Part shown: piece by piece, positions 1 to 6,241 of the stretch
Position numbering within the stretch: position 1 is the first letter of the stretch
How the letters are laid out: each line of letters starts with the position of its first letter
Assembly (NCBI GenBank): GCA_025937075.1
Contig: JAICSD010000116.1
Location: 1-10,558, forward strand
Reading direction: 5' to 3'
Length of the DNA stretch: 10,558 nt
From: Vicinamibacteria bacterium
Lineage (GTDB): Bacteria; Acidobacteriota; Vicinamibacteria; Vicinamibacterales; 2-12-FULL-66-21
Made by a program: the position numbers and the translations under genes
Notes under the pieces: generated by a model
What the model was told of the DNA's origin: nothing
Database searches by the model: none
What the model saw: the letters and a program-made list of their open reading frames with translations, nothing else

Positions 1-432
1 CCCGCATTCGGCGAGCCCCATGATGAAGCGCAGGAACACGAAGCCCGCGATCCCGGCGGCCAGCGTCTGCAGACCGGGAATCCAGCTGACCAGCGCGCGC
101 GCCACGCTGTCGATCGCCGTACCGGGGCCGGCGAACGCGTGCAGGATGCTGATCACGCTCCACGCCCCGAAGATCACCGTCAGCCCCCTGCGCGTGCCGA
201 CGCGATCCATGTACTGGCCGGCCGGAATCTGGCCGATCATCATGCCGAGGTTGAACGCGACCGCAATATAGCCGTATTGGGCGTTCGTCCATTGGAACTG
301 GGAGCGCAGCTCGGACGCCAGCACCGACAGCACCTGCCGATCGAGCAGATTGATCGTGATGGACGCGGCCAGCAGCCCGACGATCGTCCAGCGGTGGCGG
401 TCGGTCAGGCTCTGGGCTCGTGTCTCAACCAT
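1..432 (-). CDS. MFS transporter, anion:cation symporter (hexuronate-type) group, N-terminal part
   Basis: The first 144 residues of an inner-membrane major facilitator transporter; the rest lies beyond the left edge (family members usually have about 420-450 residues). The protein starts MVETRAQSLTDRHRW and enters a first membrane helix containing the segment INLLDRQVLSVLA, which resembles the charged first helix of ExuT/ACS-group carriers. The loop between helices 2 and 3 carries MFS motif A (GQYMDRVGTRRG, about residues 71-82), and RFIMGLAECG at the window edge fits the helix-4 Arg motif. The ATG lies 9 bp beyond the stop of the upstream dehydrogenase gene and has an in-frame stop just before it, so the start is well fixed, although the AGGAG directly abuts the ATG and is a poor ribosome site. 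Co-transcription with two Gfo/Idh/MocA genes suggests import of the sugar acid, sugar or polyol that they oxidise. The substrate is inferred, not shown. Confidence 0.88.
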   Translation of the reverse strand, partial: MVETRAQSLTDRHRWTIVGLLAASITINLLDRQVLSVLASELRSQFQWTNAQYGYIAVAFNLGMMIGQIPAGQYMDRVGTRRGLTVIFGAWSVISILHAFAGPGTAIDSVARALVSWIPGLQTLAAGIAGFVFLRFIMGLAECG

Positions 433-441
433 CTCCTGCTC

Positions 442-1527
442 TCAGTTGCTGATGTTCGTCCATCGCCCGGTCGTCGCCGAGTCCTGAAGCGCGGCAAGGG
501 TGCGCTGGACCGCAAGGCCATCGCTGAAATCCGGATGGAACTCCGCATCTCGATGGACGGCGTCGAGGAACTCGCCGAGCGCGGCGATGAAGGTGTGCTC
601 GTAGCCGATGATGTGCGCCGGACGCCAGAAGTGCGGGAAGATCGGATGCTGCATGTCGGTGACGAGGATGTCGCGCGTGCCCTGATCGACCGCCGGATCG
701 TTGGCGTCGGCGAACCCGAGGTGATTGAGCCGTTCGAGATTGAAACGCAGCATCCCGCCGGAGCCGTGAATCTGGAAGCTGTTCGCGTTGCGGCAGCCGA
801 TGCCGAACCTCGTCGCCTGGAACTGCCCGACGCTCCCGTTGGCGAACTTCAGCAGCGCGAGAAACGCATCGTCGATCGCGCGACCGGGCGCGAACGTTTT
901 GCGCATGGCCAGCCCTTCGGCGATCGGACCATTCAGATACAGCGCCGTGTCGAGGAGGTGCGTGAGCAGATCGTCGGCGACGCCGGACCCCGCCTGTGCC
1001 GGGTCCATCTTCCACGTGCCCTCGCGCGAGCGATCAGGTCCCCACTGCTGCCGGTACGCCGCGTCGTAGTGATAGATCGTCCCGAGCCGGCCGTCTTCGA
1101 TCAATTGATGCGCAAACGTGATTGCCGGCACGCGGCGGTAGTTGTACCAGACCATCGTCCGGACGTTCTTCGCCGCCGCAACCATCGCCTCGGCATCCCC
1201 GACCGTCAGCGACAGCGGCTTTTCACAGAGGACGATTTTTCCCGCTCGCGCCGCGGCAATCGCGACTTCTGCGTGCAGATGATTTGGCAGCGCGATGTCG
1301 ACGAGATCGATGTCCGCGCGATCGATCGCCCCGCGCCAGTCGGTGGAGGTCTCCTCCCACTCCCACCGCGCGGCCATCGTTTTGAGCGACTCTGCATTGC
1401 GGCCGCACAGGAGCGCGCGCCGGATGCGGAGTGGCGTGTCGTAGAAGTGGCCGACCTGGGCAAAGGCGTTCGAGTGCGCGCTGCCCATGAACCCCTGGCC
1501 GAGCAATGCAACTTTGAGCTCGGCCAT
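442..1527 (-). CDS. Gfo/Idh/MocA family NAD(P)-dependent dehydrogenase, cytoplasmic
   Basis: A 361-residue oxidoreductase of the glucose-fructose oxidoreductase/inositol dehydrogenase family, which typically oxidises or reduces a hydroxyl group on sugars, inositols or their acids with a nicotinamide cofactor. The N-terminal Rossmann fold opens with MAELKVALLGQGFMG, whose glycines 10, 12 and 15 form the dinucleotide loop. The family motif CEKPL lies at residues 101-105, with the catalytic-type Lys103. The C-terminal alpha/beta domain contains the usual D-x3-H pair (Asp186, His190) in GSGVADDLLTHLLD. There is no signal peptide, so it should act in the cytoplasm. It is the middle gene of a three-gene operon, 6 bp after the Tat-signal paralogue and 9 bp before the transporter. 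Length and motifs are normal. The exact substrate cannot be read from sequence; an inositol or sugar-acid dehydrogenase is plausible given the transporter partner. Confidence 0.93.
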   Translation of the reverse strand: MAELKVALLGQGFMGSAHSNAFAQVGHFYDTPLRIRRALLCGRNAESLKTMAARWEWEETSTDWRGAIDRADIDLVDIALPNHLHAEVAIAAARAGKIVLCEKPLSLTVGDAEAMVAAAKNVRTMVWYNYRRVPAITFAHQLIEDGRLGTIYHYDAAYRQQWGPDRSREGTWKMDPAQAGSGVADDLLTHLLDTALYLNGPIAEGLAMRKTFAPGRAIDDAFLALLKFANGSVGQFQATRFGIGCRNANSFQIHGSGGMLRFNLERLNHLGFADANDPAVDQGTRDILVTDMQHPIFPHFWRPAHIIGYEHTFIAALGEFLDAVHRDAEFHPDFSDGLAVQRTLAALQDSATTGRWTNISN

Positions 1528-1533
1528 TGACAG

Positions 1534-2901
1534 CTAGAGCGAGGTCGTCTTCCGCGCCACGTCGTCCCAACTCACAGGCTTTCCCTGCTGCAAGGACTCG
1601 AGCGCGAGCAGGCACGGCAGCGCGGAGTGATAGCCGATCTCCATGTGGGCGTTCGGCTTCTGCCGCGAACGGACGCAGTCGAGGAAGTTCTTCGTGTGCA
1701 CGTCGAGCGGATAATCCTCTTCGACGCCGCCCCGGGGATTGACGTACAGCTTGCCTTCGATCGGCGGCTCCTGGTTGCCACGTCCGCCGCGTCCGCCTCC
1801 AGGCCCGCCGCCCGGTGCGATCGCGGTGCCGCCGCCTCCGAGCGTGACACCCCCAGCGGTCGGTGGCGGAGGAGGTCCCTGCTTACGAATGACGTGCGGG
1901 ACGACCGGGCGCACTGCGTAGCCCTGCCGGTTCACCTGCAGCGAGCCGCGATTGCCGATGAAGAACACCCCCCAGTTCTCGATGCCCTCGGGGTCGTACA
2001 CCTCGCCGTTGGCGAAGGTCATGAGGAAGTTGTCGTACAGCCACGAGATCGAGAACGTGTCGGGCACCATCTCGGGATCCGCGTCCGGGACGGCGAGGAA
2101 CGCACCGTTGGCCATCGTCTTCAACGGCACCTTGTCGTCCGCGTTCATGAACCAGTGCGCGACGTCGACGTGGTGGGCGCCCCAGTCCCCGACGAGGCCG
2201 CTGCCGTACGCATACCAGGCGCGGAAGCCGAGGCGCGTCGGCTTGAACGGCCGCTTCGGCGCGTCGAGCTGCCAGAGATCCCAATCCAGCCCCGGCGGCA
2301 CCGGCTGCTCCGGCTCCTTCGGGCGCGCGTACGTGCCGGGCTGCACGATCGACACGTGCGTGATGGTCCCGAGAATCCCGCTGTCGATGATCTTCTTGGC
2401 GTCGATGAAGTGATCCCAGCTTCGCTGATGCGTGCCGATCTGGACGACGCGGTCCGATTTCTTGAACGCGTCGAGCATCGCATTGACGCGCGGGATGCTG
2501 TTCGAGGCCGGCTTCTCACAGTACACGTCCTTCCCGGCCGCAATCGAGTCCACCATGATCCTGCTGTGCGAGTGATCCGGCGTCGCGATGAGTACCGCGT
2601 CGACGTCCTTTCGATCGAGGATGCGGCGGTAGTCCGTGACGACATCCAGCTTGAATGTCTGGCGCGCGGGCGTCATCCATTGATCGAGCTTCGCCTTGTT
2701 CACCTCGCACGCGGCGAGGTACTGCACGCCATCGCCTCCGCTGCGGATGAACGAGTCGAACACGCGGCCGGCGCGGTTGCCGCAGCCGATGACGGCCATG
2801 CGGATCCGGTTGTTCGCCCCCTGAAAGCCGAACAGTGGCTTCACCGCCGCGACGGTCAGCGCGGCCGCCGACGCCTTCAGAAACCCGCGCCTCGTGTCCA
2901 T
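1534..2901 (-). CDS. Gfo/Idh/MocA family oxidoreductase with Tat signal
   Basis: A 455-residue family member with an N-terminal twin-arginine signal (MDTRRGFLKASAAALTVAAV), which implies export of a folded, cofactor-loaded enzyme to the periplasm or membrane face. The dinucleotide loop is IGCGNRAG (about residues 38-45), CEKPA lies at 128-132 with Lys130, and the catalytic-site region DWGAHHVDVAHW spans 239-250. An unusual Pro/Gly-rich stretch at about 342-376, including PPPPP, GGGG and GGGPGGGRGGRG, sits in the C-terminal domain and is probably a flexible surface loop. There is no clear AxA cleavage site after the hydrophobic segment, so the protein could stay anchored. The start is supported by a GAGGAG ribosome site about 8 nt upstream. 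It is the first gene of the operon with the cytoplasmic dehydrogenase and the MFS carrier. Such exported members are common in Acidobacteria, Planctomycetes and Bacteroidetes, and some act in keto-sugar/glycoside metabolism; the substrate here is unknown. Confidence 0.92.
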   Translation of the reverse strand: MDTRRGFLKASAAALTVAAVKPLFGFQGANNRIRMAVIGCGNRAGRVFDSFIRSGGDGVQYLAACEVNKAKLDQWMTPARQTFKLDVVTDYRRILDRKDVDAVLIATPDHSHSRIMVDSIAAGKDVYCEKPASNSIPRVNAMLDAFKKSDRVVQIGTHQRSWDHFIDAKKIIDSGILGTITHVSIVQPGTYARPKEPEQPVPPGLDWDLWQLDAPKRPFKPTRLGFRAWYAYGSGLVGDWGAHHVDVAHWFMNADDKVPLKTMANGAFLAVPDADPEMVPDTFSISWLYDNFLMTFANGEVYDPEGIENWGVFFIGNRGSLQVNRQGYAVRPVVPHVIRKQGPPPPPTAGGVTLGGGGTAIAPGGGPGGGRGGRGNQEPPIEGKLYVNPRGGVEEDYPLDVHTKNFLDCVRSRQKPNAHMEIGYHSALPCLLALESLQQGKPVSWDDVARKTTSL

Positions 2902-3159
2902 GAACGGTTCTCCTCGAGAGTGCGGGTCGGAGCCTACACCTGATTAGAGCGAGGCGCAAGAGATCCGGTATACAATCACGCGCCCAAACTGCTGATCCTA
3001 TCGCCGAACGGTATCGTTCCGCCCACGTTGGTATACAATCCGGTGCTCGTACGCGATACGTGGTTGATCAGCAGCCACCCTGCAACGTGCGCCTCCGGAG
3101 CCGCGAGCGACGTGAGCGCTGGCGAAGGCTGGCAACTCTCTGGCATTCGCTGATACGCG
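2902..3159. other. Divergent intergenic region
   Basis: This 258-bp region separates the minus-strand dehydrogenase operon from the plus-strand CotH-like gene and should hold promoters for both. It contains the 11-bp direct repeat annotated separately and a small dyad GAACG-GTAT-CGTTC at 3006-3019. For the minus strand, TTGCGC followed 17 bp later by TAGGCT (about 2932-2960) is the best promoter-like pair, but it matches consensus at only 3 of 6 positions in each box and is not annotated. A plus-strand frame runs through much of the region and ends at TGA 3151-3153, two codons before the CotH-like start. It has no convincing start or ribosome site and is treated as noncoding. Confidence 0.7.
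2967..3040 (+). repeat. Direct repeat GGTATACAATC, two copies 63 bp apart
   Basis: The identical 11-mer occurs at 2967-2977 and 3030-3040, with unrelated flanking bases. It contains the palindrome GTATAC and a plus-strand -10-like TATACAAT. The second copy is preceded by TTG, so TGG-TATACA reads as an extended -10 element. The copies may be tandem promoters for the CotH-like gene, or a pair of operator sites on the same helix face (63 bp is about six turns). The repeat itself is seen directly; its role is inferred. Confidence 0.5.
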
Positions 3160-4503
3160 ATGCTGGTTCGGGCCCTGTGCGCGGCCGCCGCGATCGCTCT
3201 CGTTTCCCTCGACGGGCACACAGATAGCCTGTTTTCGAGTCAGACGCCCGTCGAGCTGACGCTCTCCGCACCCCTTCAGCAGCTCTTCGACAACGGGAAG
3301 ACGAACGAGGACTACACCGTCCCCGGTGTCATCTCCTACCCTTCGGGTCCGTCCGGTACGGTGAAGATTCCCGATGTCGAGGTTTCGATCAGAGGGAACA
3401 CGAGCAAACGTGAAAGCGAATGTCCCTTCCCCAAGCTCAAGCTGAAGTTCAAGGGCGGCAGCGCGCCGAAGGACTCGATCTTCGCCGGCGTCGACACGCT
3501 CAGGATCGGCACGCACTGCGGCGAAACTGACGGCGAAGGACTGACGAAGAAGTACGGCAGGCTCGCGAACGAGAAGTCCCCATGGAGAGAGGCGCTCGTC
3601 TATCGGCTGCTCGGCGCCGCGGGCGTCCCGACGCTGCTCGCCCGTCCCGCGCGGATCACATACATCGACGCTGCTGCGCCCGATCGGCCACTCGTCCGGA
3701 ATGCGATACTGGTCGAGGAAGACGATGCGGCGAAGAAGCGGCTCGGGGCGAAGGATGAAATCACGATCGATGATTTCACGACCGCTGCCGAGCGATTTGC
3801 CGTGGCGGACGCAGCCCGGCTGGCGTTCGGAGAAGCGCTGGCGGGCAATTTCGACTGGTGCCTGAAGTTCACGGCGACCGATACATATCGCTGCGACGAA
3901 CGGAGGCCGCTCTGGAACGTGCTCGCGTTCGGGCGTGACGGTTCGGCGTTTCCCATCCCTCAGGATTTCGATTTGTCCGGCATCGTCACCGGCCGGCACA
4001 TCTGGTTCGGCGACGTCTACAGCCCGTCCTTCGCCGACTCGTCGTCACCGATCGATGTCGAGGTGATCAGCCAGGTGCAGCGCGCGCGAACGCTCTTCAC
4101 GCGGGACGTGCTGGATGCCACGAGGCGCGAGTTCCTGGAGCATCGCCGTGCCGCGGAACAGGCGATTTCCGCCGCAGCCGTCGATCCTCACGGACGTGAG
4201 CTTGCGCGGCACTACGCCGAGAGCTTCTTCGACGCGATCGGCTCGGACGACGCCTTCTATCGTCCCGTCGTGAGGTCGCCGAACACGCGCGTGTATGTGG
4301 ATGCCGCGAAGTCGCGCGAAGCGTGTGGTCCGGGTGAGACCGTTCCGCCTGGCACTCCTGTAGCGCAGCGCCAGCGTTCAGGACGGATGGCGGAGGTGGT
4401 CCTGCTGGACATCATGTGGCAGTGGGCGCCGCCCAACGCCTGCGACGCGATCCACAAGGGGACGGTGTGGATCGACGCCGCCGCGATTGGGCCATCACGC
4501 TGA
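3160..4503 (+). CDS. Exported CotH-like (atypical kinase fold) protein
   Basis: A 447-residue protein of uncertain function. Residues 1-20 look like a signal peptide: MLVR, then a hydrophobic Ala/Leu/Val stretch. A basic patch with RGNTSKRESECPFPKLKLKF (78-97) recalls the CotH segment in which a conserved R-G-N-S precedes a Lys/Leu strand. GNFDWC (229-234) followed by IPQDFDLSGIV (266-276) recalls the CotH pattern of a D-W motif followed by a D-x-D metal-binding motif. CotH proteins are secreted protein kinases of atypical fold, first known from spore coats. The mature part has six cysteines (88, 120, 234, 245, 389, 428), an even number that suits disulfides outside the cytoplasm. Residues 375-443 may form a small SH3-like beta domain. 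An in-frame TGA lies just upstream, so ATG 3160 is the first possible start, yet no Shine-Dalgarno is visible. Its 3' end overlaps yceI tail to tail by 9 bp. The CotH link is inferred from motif resemblance. A divergent non-kinase member or an unrelated exported protein is also possible. Confidence 0.68.
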   Translation: MLVRALCAAAAIALVSLDGHTDSLFSSQTPVELTLSAPLQQLFDNGKTNEDYTVPGVISYPSGPSGTVKIPDVEVSIRGNTSKRESECPFPKLKLKFKGGSAPKDSIFAGVDTLRIGTHCGETDGEGLTKKYGRLANEKSPWREALVYRLLGAAGVPTLLARPARITYIDAAAPDRPLVRNAILVEEDDAAKKRLGAKDEITIDDFTTAAERFAVADAARLAFGEALAGNFDWCLKFTATDTYRCDERRPLWNVLAFGRDGSAFPIPQDFDLSGIVTGRHIWFGDVYSPSFADSSSPIDVEVISQVQRARTLFTRDVLDATRREFLEHRRAAEQAISAAAVDPHGRELARHYAESFFDAIGSDDAFYRPVVRSPNTRVYVDAAKSREACGPGETVPPGTPVAQRQRSGRMAEVVLLDIMWQWAPPNACDAIHKGTVWIDAAAIGPSR

Positions 4504-5067
4504 CTCGATCAACTCCAGATCGATGTTGATCTTGACCTCATCCCCGACCAGGAGCCCGCCCGTTTCGAGCGCCTGGTTCCAGAGCAGGCCGTAGTCGCTG
4601 CGCTTGATCTTCGTCGTCGCGCTGTAGCCCGCGCGCTCGCCGCCCCACGGATCCTTCCCGCGCCCCTCGGACGTTACGTCGAGCGCAACCTCGCGCGTGA
4701 CGCCGTGGATCGTGAGGTCGCCGACGAGCCGGAAGCCGTTGTCGCTGATGTGTTCGATGCGGCTGCTCTTGAACGTGATGGCCGGATACTTCTCGGCATC
4801 CAAGAAATCCGCCGATCGCAGGTGCGCGTCCCGCTGCGGCTCGCGCGTGTCGATGCTCGCGGCCGCAATCGTGATGTCGGCGAACCCGGCCGCCGGATCG
4901 TCGGCTGCCGACTCGACCGTGCCCGTCACGTCGGTGAAGCGCCCCTTCACGGTCGTGATCATCATGTGCTTCACCGCGAACTCGACGTGACTGTGCGCCG
5001 CGTCAATCTTCCACGTCGTGCGCCCCGCGGTTGCCTGCTCGGGAACGGTGCTGGTGATGGTCCTCAT
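4495..5067 (-). CDS. yceI: YceI family lipid/isoprenoid-binding protein
   Basis: A 190-residue YceI-domain protein. The family folds as a lipocalin-like beta barrel whose cavity binds long isoprenoid chains such as quinones or polyprenyl phosphates, or other amphiphiles. Hallmarks are visible in order: TWKIDAAHSHVEFAVKHM near residues 18-35, RDAHLRSADFLDAEKYPAITFKS at about 79-101, LTIHGVTREV at about 118-127, RSDYGLLWN at 156-164, and the closing strand GDEVKINIDLEL. An ATG four codons upstream (5077-5079) would give a start MEDSM, but that codon overlaps a GGAGG Shine-Dalgarno at 5073-5077, which is ideally placed 5 nt before ATG 5065-5067; the shorter start is chosen. Unlike many family members it lacks a signal peptide, so it is probably cytoplasmic. 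It is transcribed away from the HxlR regulator, from a strong promoter overlapped by a palindrome, which suggests direct repression by that regulator. Confidence 0.95.
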   Translation of the reverse strand: MRTITSTVPEQATAGRTTWKIDAAHSHVEFAVKHMMITTVKGRFTDVTGTVESAADDPAAGFADITIAAASIDTREPQRDAHLRSADFLDAEKYPAITFKSSRIEHISDNGFRLVGDLTIHGVTREVALDVTSEGRGKDPWGGERAGYSATTKIKRSDYGLLWNQALETGGLLVGDEVKINIDLELIESA

Positions 5068-5072
5068 CGAAT

Positions 5073-5077
5073 CCTCC
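5073..5077 (-). promoter_or_regulatory. Shine-Dalgarno of yceI
   Basis: Read on the minus strand, GGAGG lies 5 nt upstream of ATG 5065-5067. It overlaps the alternative upstream ATG at 5077-5079 and so decides for the shorter protein. Confidence 0.8.
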
Positions 5078-5097
5078 ATGCTCGAACGAATGCCAAG

Positions 5098-5110
5098 TCA
5101 ATAATCAATA
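5098..5110. repeat. Short direct repeat TCAATA-A-TCAATA in the yceI leader
   Basis: Two TCAATA copies 7 bp apart lie just downstream of the predicted yceI transcription start. They could be an accessory regulator contact or simply part of an AT-rich leader. Only the repeat is seen; the function is unknown. Confidence 0.3.
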
Positions 5111-5117
5111 CTCAGTG

Positions 5118-5130
5118 ACTATAAAATAGT
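5118..5130. promoter_or_regulatory. Probable HxlR operator palindrome
   Basis: ACTAT-AAA-ATAGT is a perfect inverted repeat with 5-bp arms. It covers the yceI -10 box and ends 7 bp before the putative hxlR -35 box. HxlR-type regulators bind as dimers to short AT-rich dyads near their own genes, so this is the natural operator candidate. Binding here would block RNA polymerase at yceI. The palindrome is seen directly; the binding protein is inferred. Confidence 0.6.
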
Positions 5131-5146
5131 AAGTTAGTTGTGTCAA
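5118..5146 (-). promoter_or_regulatory. Promoter of yceI, near-consensus sigma-70 type
   Basis: On the minus strand, TTGACA (5141-5146, a perfect -35 box) is followed by exactly 17 bp and then TATAGT (5118-5123, one mismatch to TATAAT). Transcription should start near 5111 and give a leader of about 44 nt. This is by far the best promoter in the window, and it stands out as AT-rich in a GC-rich background. Its -10 box lies inside the palindrome at 5118-5130. Confidence 0.8.
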
Positions 5147-5166
5147 GTAGGCTGATTCGCTAGAAT
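5138..5166 (+). promoter_or_regulatory. Candidate hxlR promoter, predicted to give a leaderless mRNA
   Basis: TTGTGT (5138-5143) is followed by 17 bp and TAGAAT (5161-5166, one mismatch to consensus). The expected start point is about 5172-5173, the first base of the ATG, so the message may be leaderless. The AAGG at 5167-5170 is only 2 nt from the ATG, too close for a normal ribosome site. The -35 box is weak (3 of 6) and overlaps the yceI -35 box on the other strand. Confidence 0.45.
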
Positions 5167-5172
5167 AAGGAC

Positions 5173-5553
5173 ATGGGATTCCAACCGGAGCTCTGCCCGC
5201 GCTTTCACCAGGCGGTCGAGCTGATCGGCCGTCGCTGGACGGGTGCGGTCATCCAGCTGCTCCTGCAGCACCGGATGCGCTACGCCGAACTGCGCGGCGT
5301 CATTCCGGAGATCAGCGATCGAATGCTGTCGGAACGCCTTCGGGAGCTCGAAGACGAGGGCATCATCGCGCGGATCGTGATTCCCGCGACGCCGGTTCGC
5401 GTCGAGTACGAATTGACGGCGAAGGGACGGGCGCTCGAGCCGGCCCTGACCGCAATCGGGCAATGGGCACAGCGGTGGGGCGAAAAGGGGCGCAGCGATC
5501 AACCGCGCGCTGCCGCGCATGCCGAGGTGCGCACGGGACGGCGGCGGCCCTGA
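5173..5553 (+). CDS. HxlR family winged-helix transcriptional regulator
   Basis: A 126-residue regulator of the HxlR (DUF24) family, a MarR-like group of small dimeric winged-helix DNA-binding proteins. The family signature starts with CPRF at residues 8-11, then AVELIGRRWTGAVIQLLL (14-31). The recognition helix region is about 36-60 (RYAELRGVIPEISDRMLSERLRELE), and the wing ends VEYELTAKGRAL. Cys8 occupies the position of the N-terminal redox/electrophile-sensing cysteine of sensors such as YodB and HypR; it is the only cysteine, so sensing could use thiol modification or an intersubunit disulfide. A basic, Arg-rich tail (about 106-126) extends beyond the usual core. The gene is divergent from yceI across a 105-bp control region and ends 5 bp before the convergent HAD gene. 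It probably represses yceI and perhaps itself; the inducer may be a quinone or other electrophile. Confidence 0.93.
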   Translation: MGFQPELCPRFHQAVELIGRRWTGAVIQLLLQHRMRYAELRGVIPEISDRMLSERLRELEDEGIIARIVIPATPVRVEYELTAKGRALEPALTAIGQWAQRWGEKGRSDQPRAAAHAEVRTGRRRP

Positions 5554-5558
5554 GCTTG

Positions 5559-6227
5559 CTATTCAGCAGCCCGAAGCAACCTGGGCAGATCCCAGTTCAG
5601 CAGTTCTCCGATTCGCTCGAGCGTGACGTCCGGCGCGGGCAAGTCGGCCACCCGCTTGTCGGAGATGTAGTGTCCCTGCTTCGGCCACACCGTTGCCACG
5701 CGCGACTTCCAGTGCCGCTTGAACGCATCCAGCAGCCACAGCTTGTCGTCGACGAAGACGTAGCGCTCGGCCGGATAGCGCGCTTCGACGTCGCCCAGCT
5801 CCAGCTCCTTGTGAACGTAAATCAGAACGTTCCCTCGGACGGTGTCCAGCAGGCCGGACCGGCTGATCTTCCGGGGCTGAAAGACGACGTCGCCGTCGGA
5901 CAGCACGGCCACCGGGCCCCACGTCCGCGCGCGATCGATCACGTCGAGCGACTGGGGAAAGAGGCGGTTCGCAAACGGATAGTCGATGAGAAACGACGAC
6001 ACGGAGAGGACATGCGTGTCGCGCGGGTAGGCGGCGCGATACCGCTGCAGCGCGCCGAGGTAATCGGCATAGCCGAGCTCGCGTCGCAATCCCTCGAAGA
6101 GATCCCAATAGTGGCGCTCCCGCTCCTCGCCGAGCTGCTGCGTCATGTAGCGCATGAGATCCGAGACGACGCGGTCGTTGTCGAGCAGCGTGTTATCGAC
6201 GTCGAACAGCGTAACGACAGGATGCAT
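5559..6227 (-). CDS. HAD family hydrolase (phosphatase-like)
   Basis: A 222-residue haloacid dehalogenase-superfamily hydrolase, most likely a phosphatase on a small metabolite. Motif I is FDVDNTLLDND, with nucleophile Asp9 and general acid Asp11. Motif II is LSDGD (Ser110), motif III is probably Lys140 in VHKEL, and motif IV is FVDDK with Asp160 and Asp161. The helical segment at about residues 17-95 between motifs I and II is consistent with a C1 cap. The protein has no signal peptide or membrane segment, so it is cytoplasmic. DVDNT in place of the common DLDGT marks a different subgroup from the neighbouring HAD. The start codon lies 14 bp from that of the divergent HAD gene, with no clear Shine-Dalgarno on either side. 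The substrate is unknown. Confidence 0.9.
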   Translation of the reverse strand: MHPVVTLFDVDNTLLDNDRVVSDLMRYMTQQLGEERERHYWDLFEGLRRELGYADYLGALQRYRAAYPRDTHVLSVSSFLIDYPFANRLFPQSLDVIDRARTWGPVAVLSDGDVVFQPRKISRSGLLDTVRGNVLIYVHKELELGDVEARYPAERYVFVDDKLWLLDAFKRHWKSRVATVWPKQGHYISDKRVADLPAPDVTLERIGELLNWDLPRLLRAAE

Positions 6228-6241
6228 GGGGTGATTATCGG

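Noticed and set aside
139..1530. A 463-codon plus-strand open frame opposite the MFS and dehydrogenase genes.
   Set aside because: It is antisense to two well-supported genes; its composition is Arg/Asp/Val-rich and no family motif is seen.
1627..2943. A 438-codon plus-strand open frame opposite the Tat-signal oxidoreductase.
   Set aside because: The opposite strand carries a full Gfo/Idh/MocA protein with all motifs; the antisense product is low-complexity and unrecognisable.
3028..3153. A possible small plus-strand peptide ending two codons before the CotH-like start, in the same frame.
   Set aside because: Only TTG/GTG starts without a ribosome site, no recognisable sequence, and it overlaps the 11-bp repeat. 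It could be an N-terminal extension broken by TGA 3151-3153, but the signal peptide begins cleanly after it.
2998..3999. A 333-codon minus-strand open frame that would cover the intergenic region and half of the CotH-like gene.
   Set aside because: It is Arg-rich and motif-free. The plus-strand frame has a signal peptide, motifs and even cysteines, so the plus strand is preferred.
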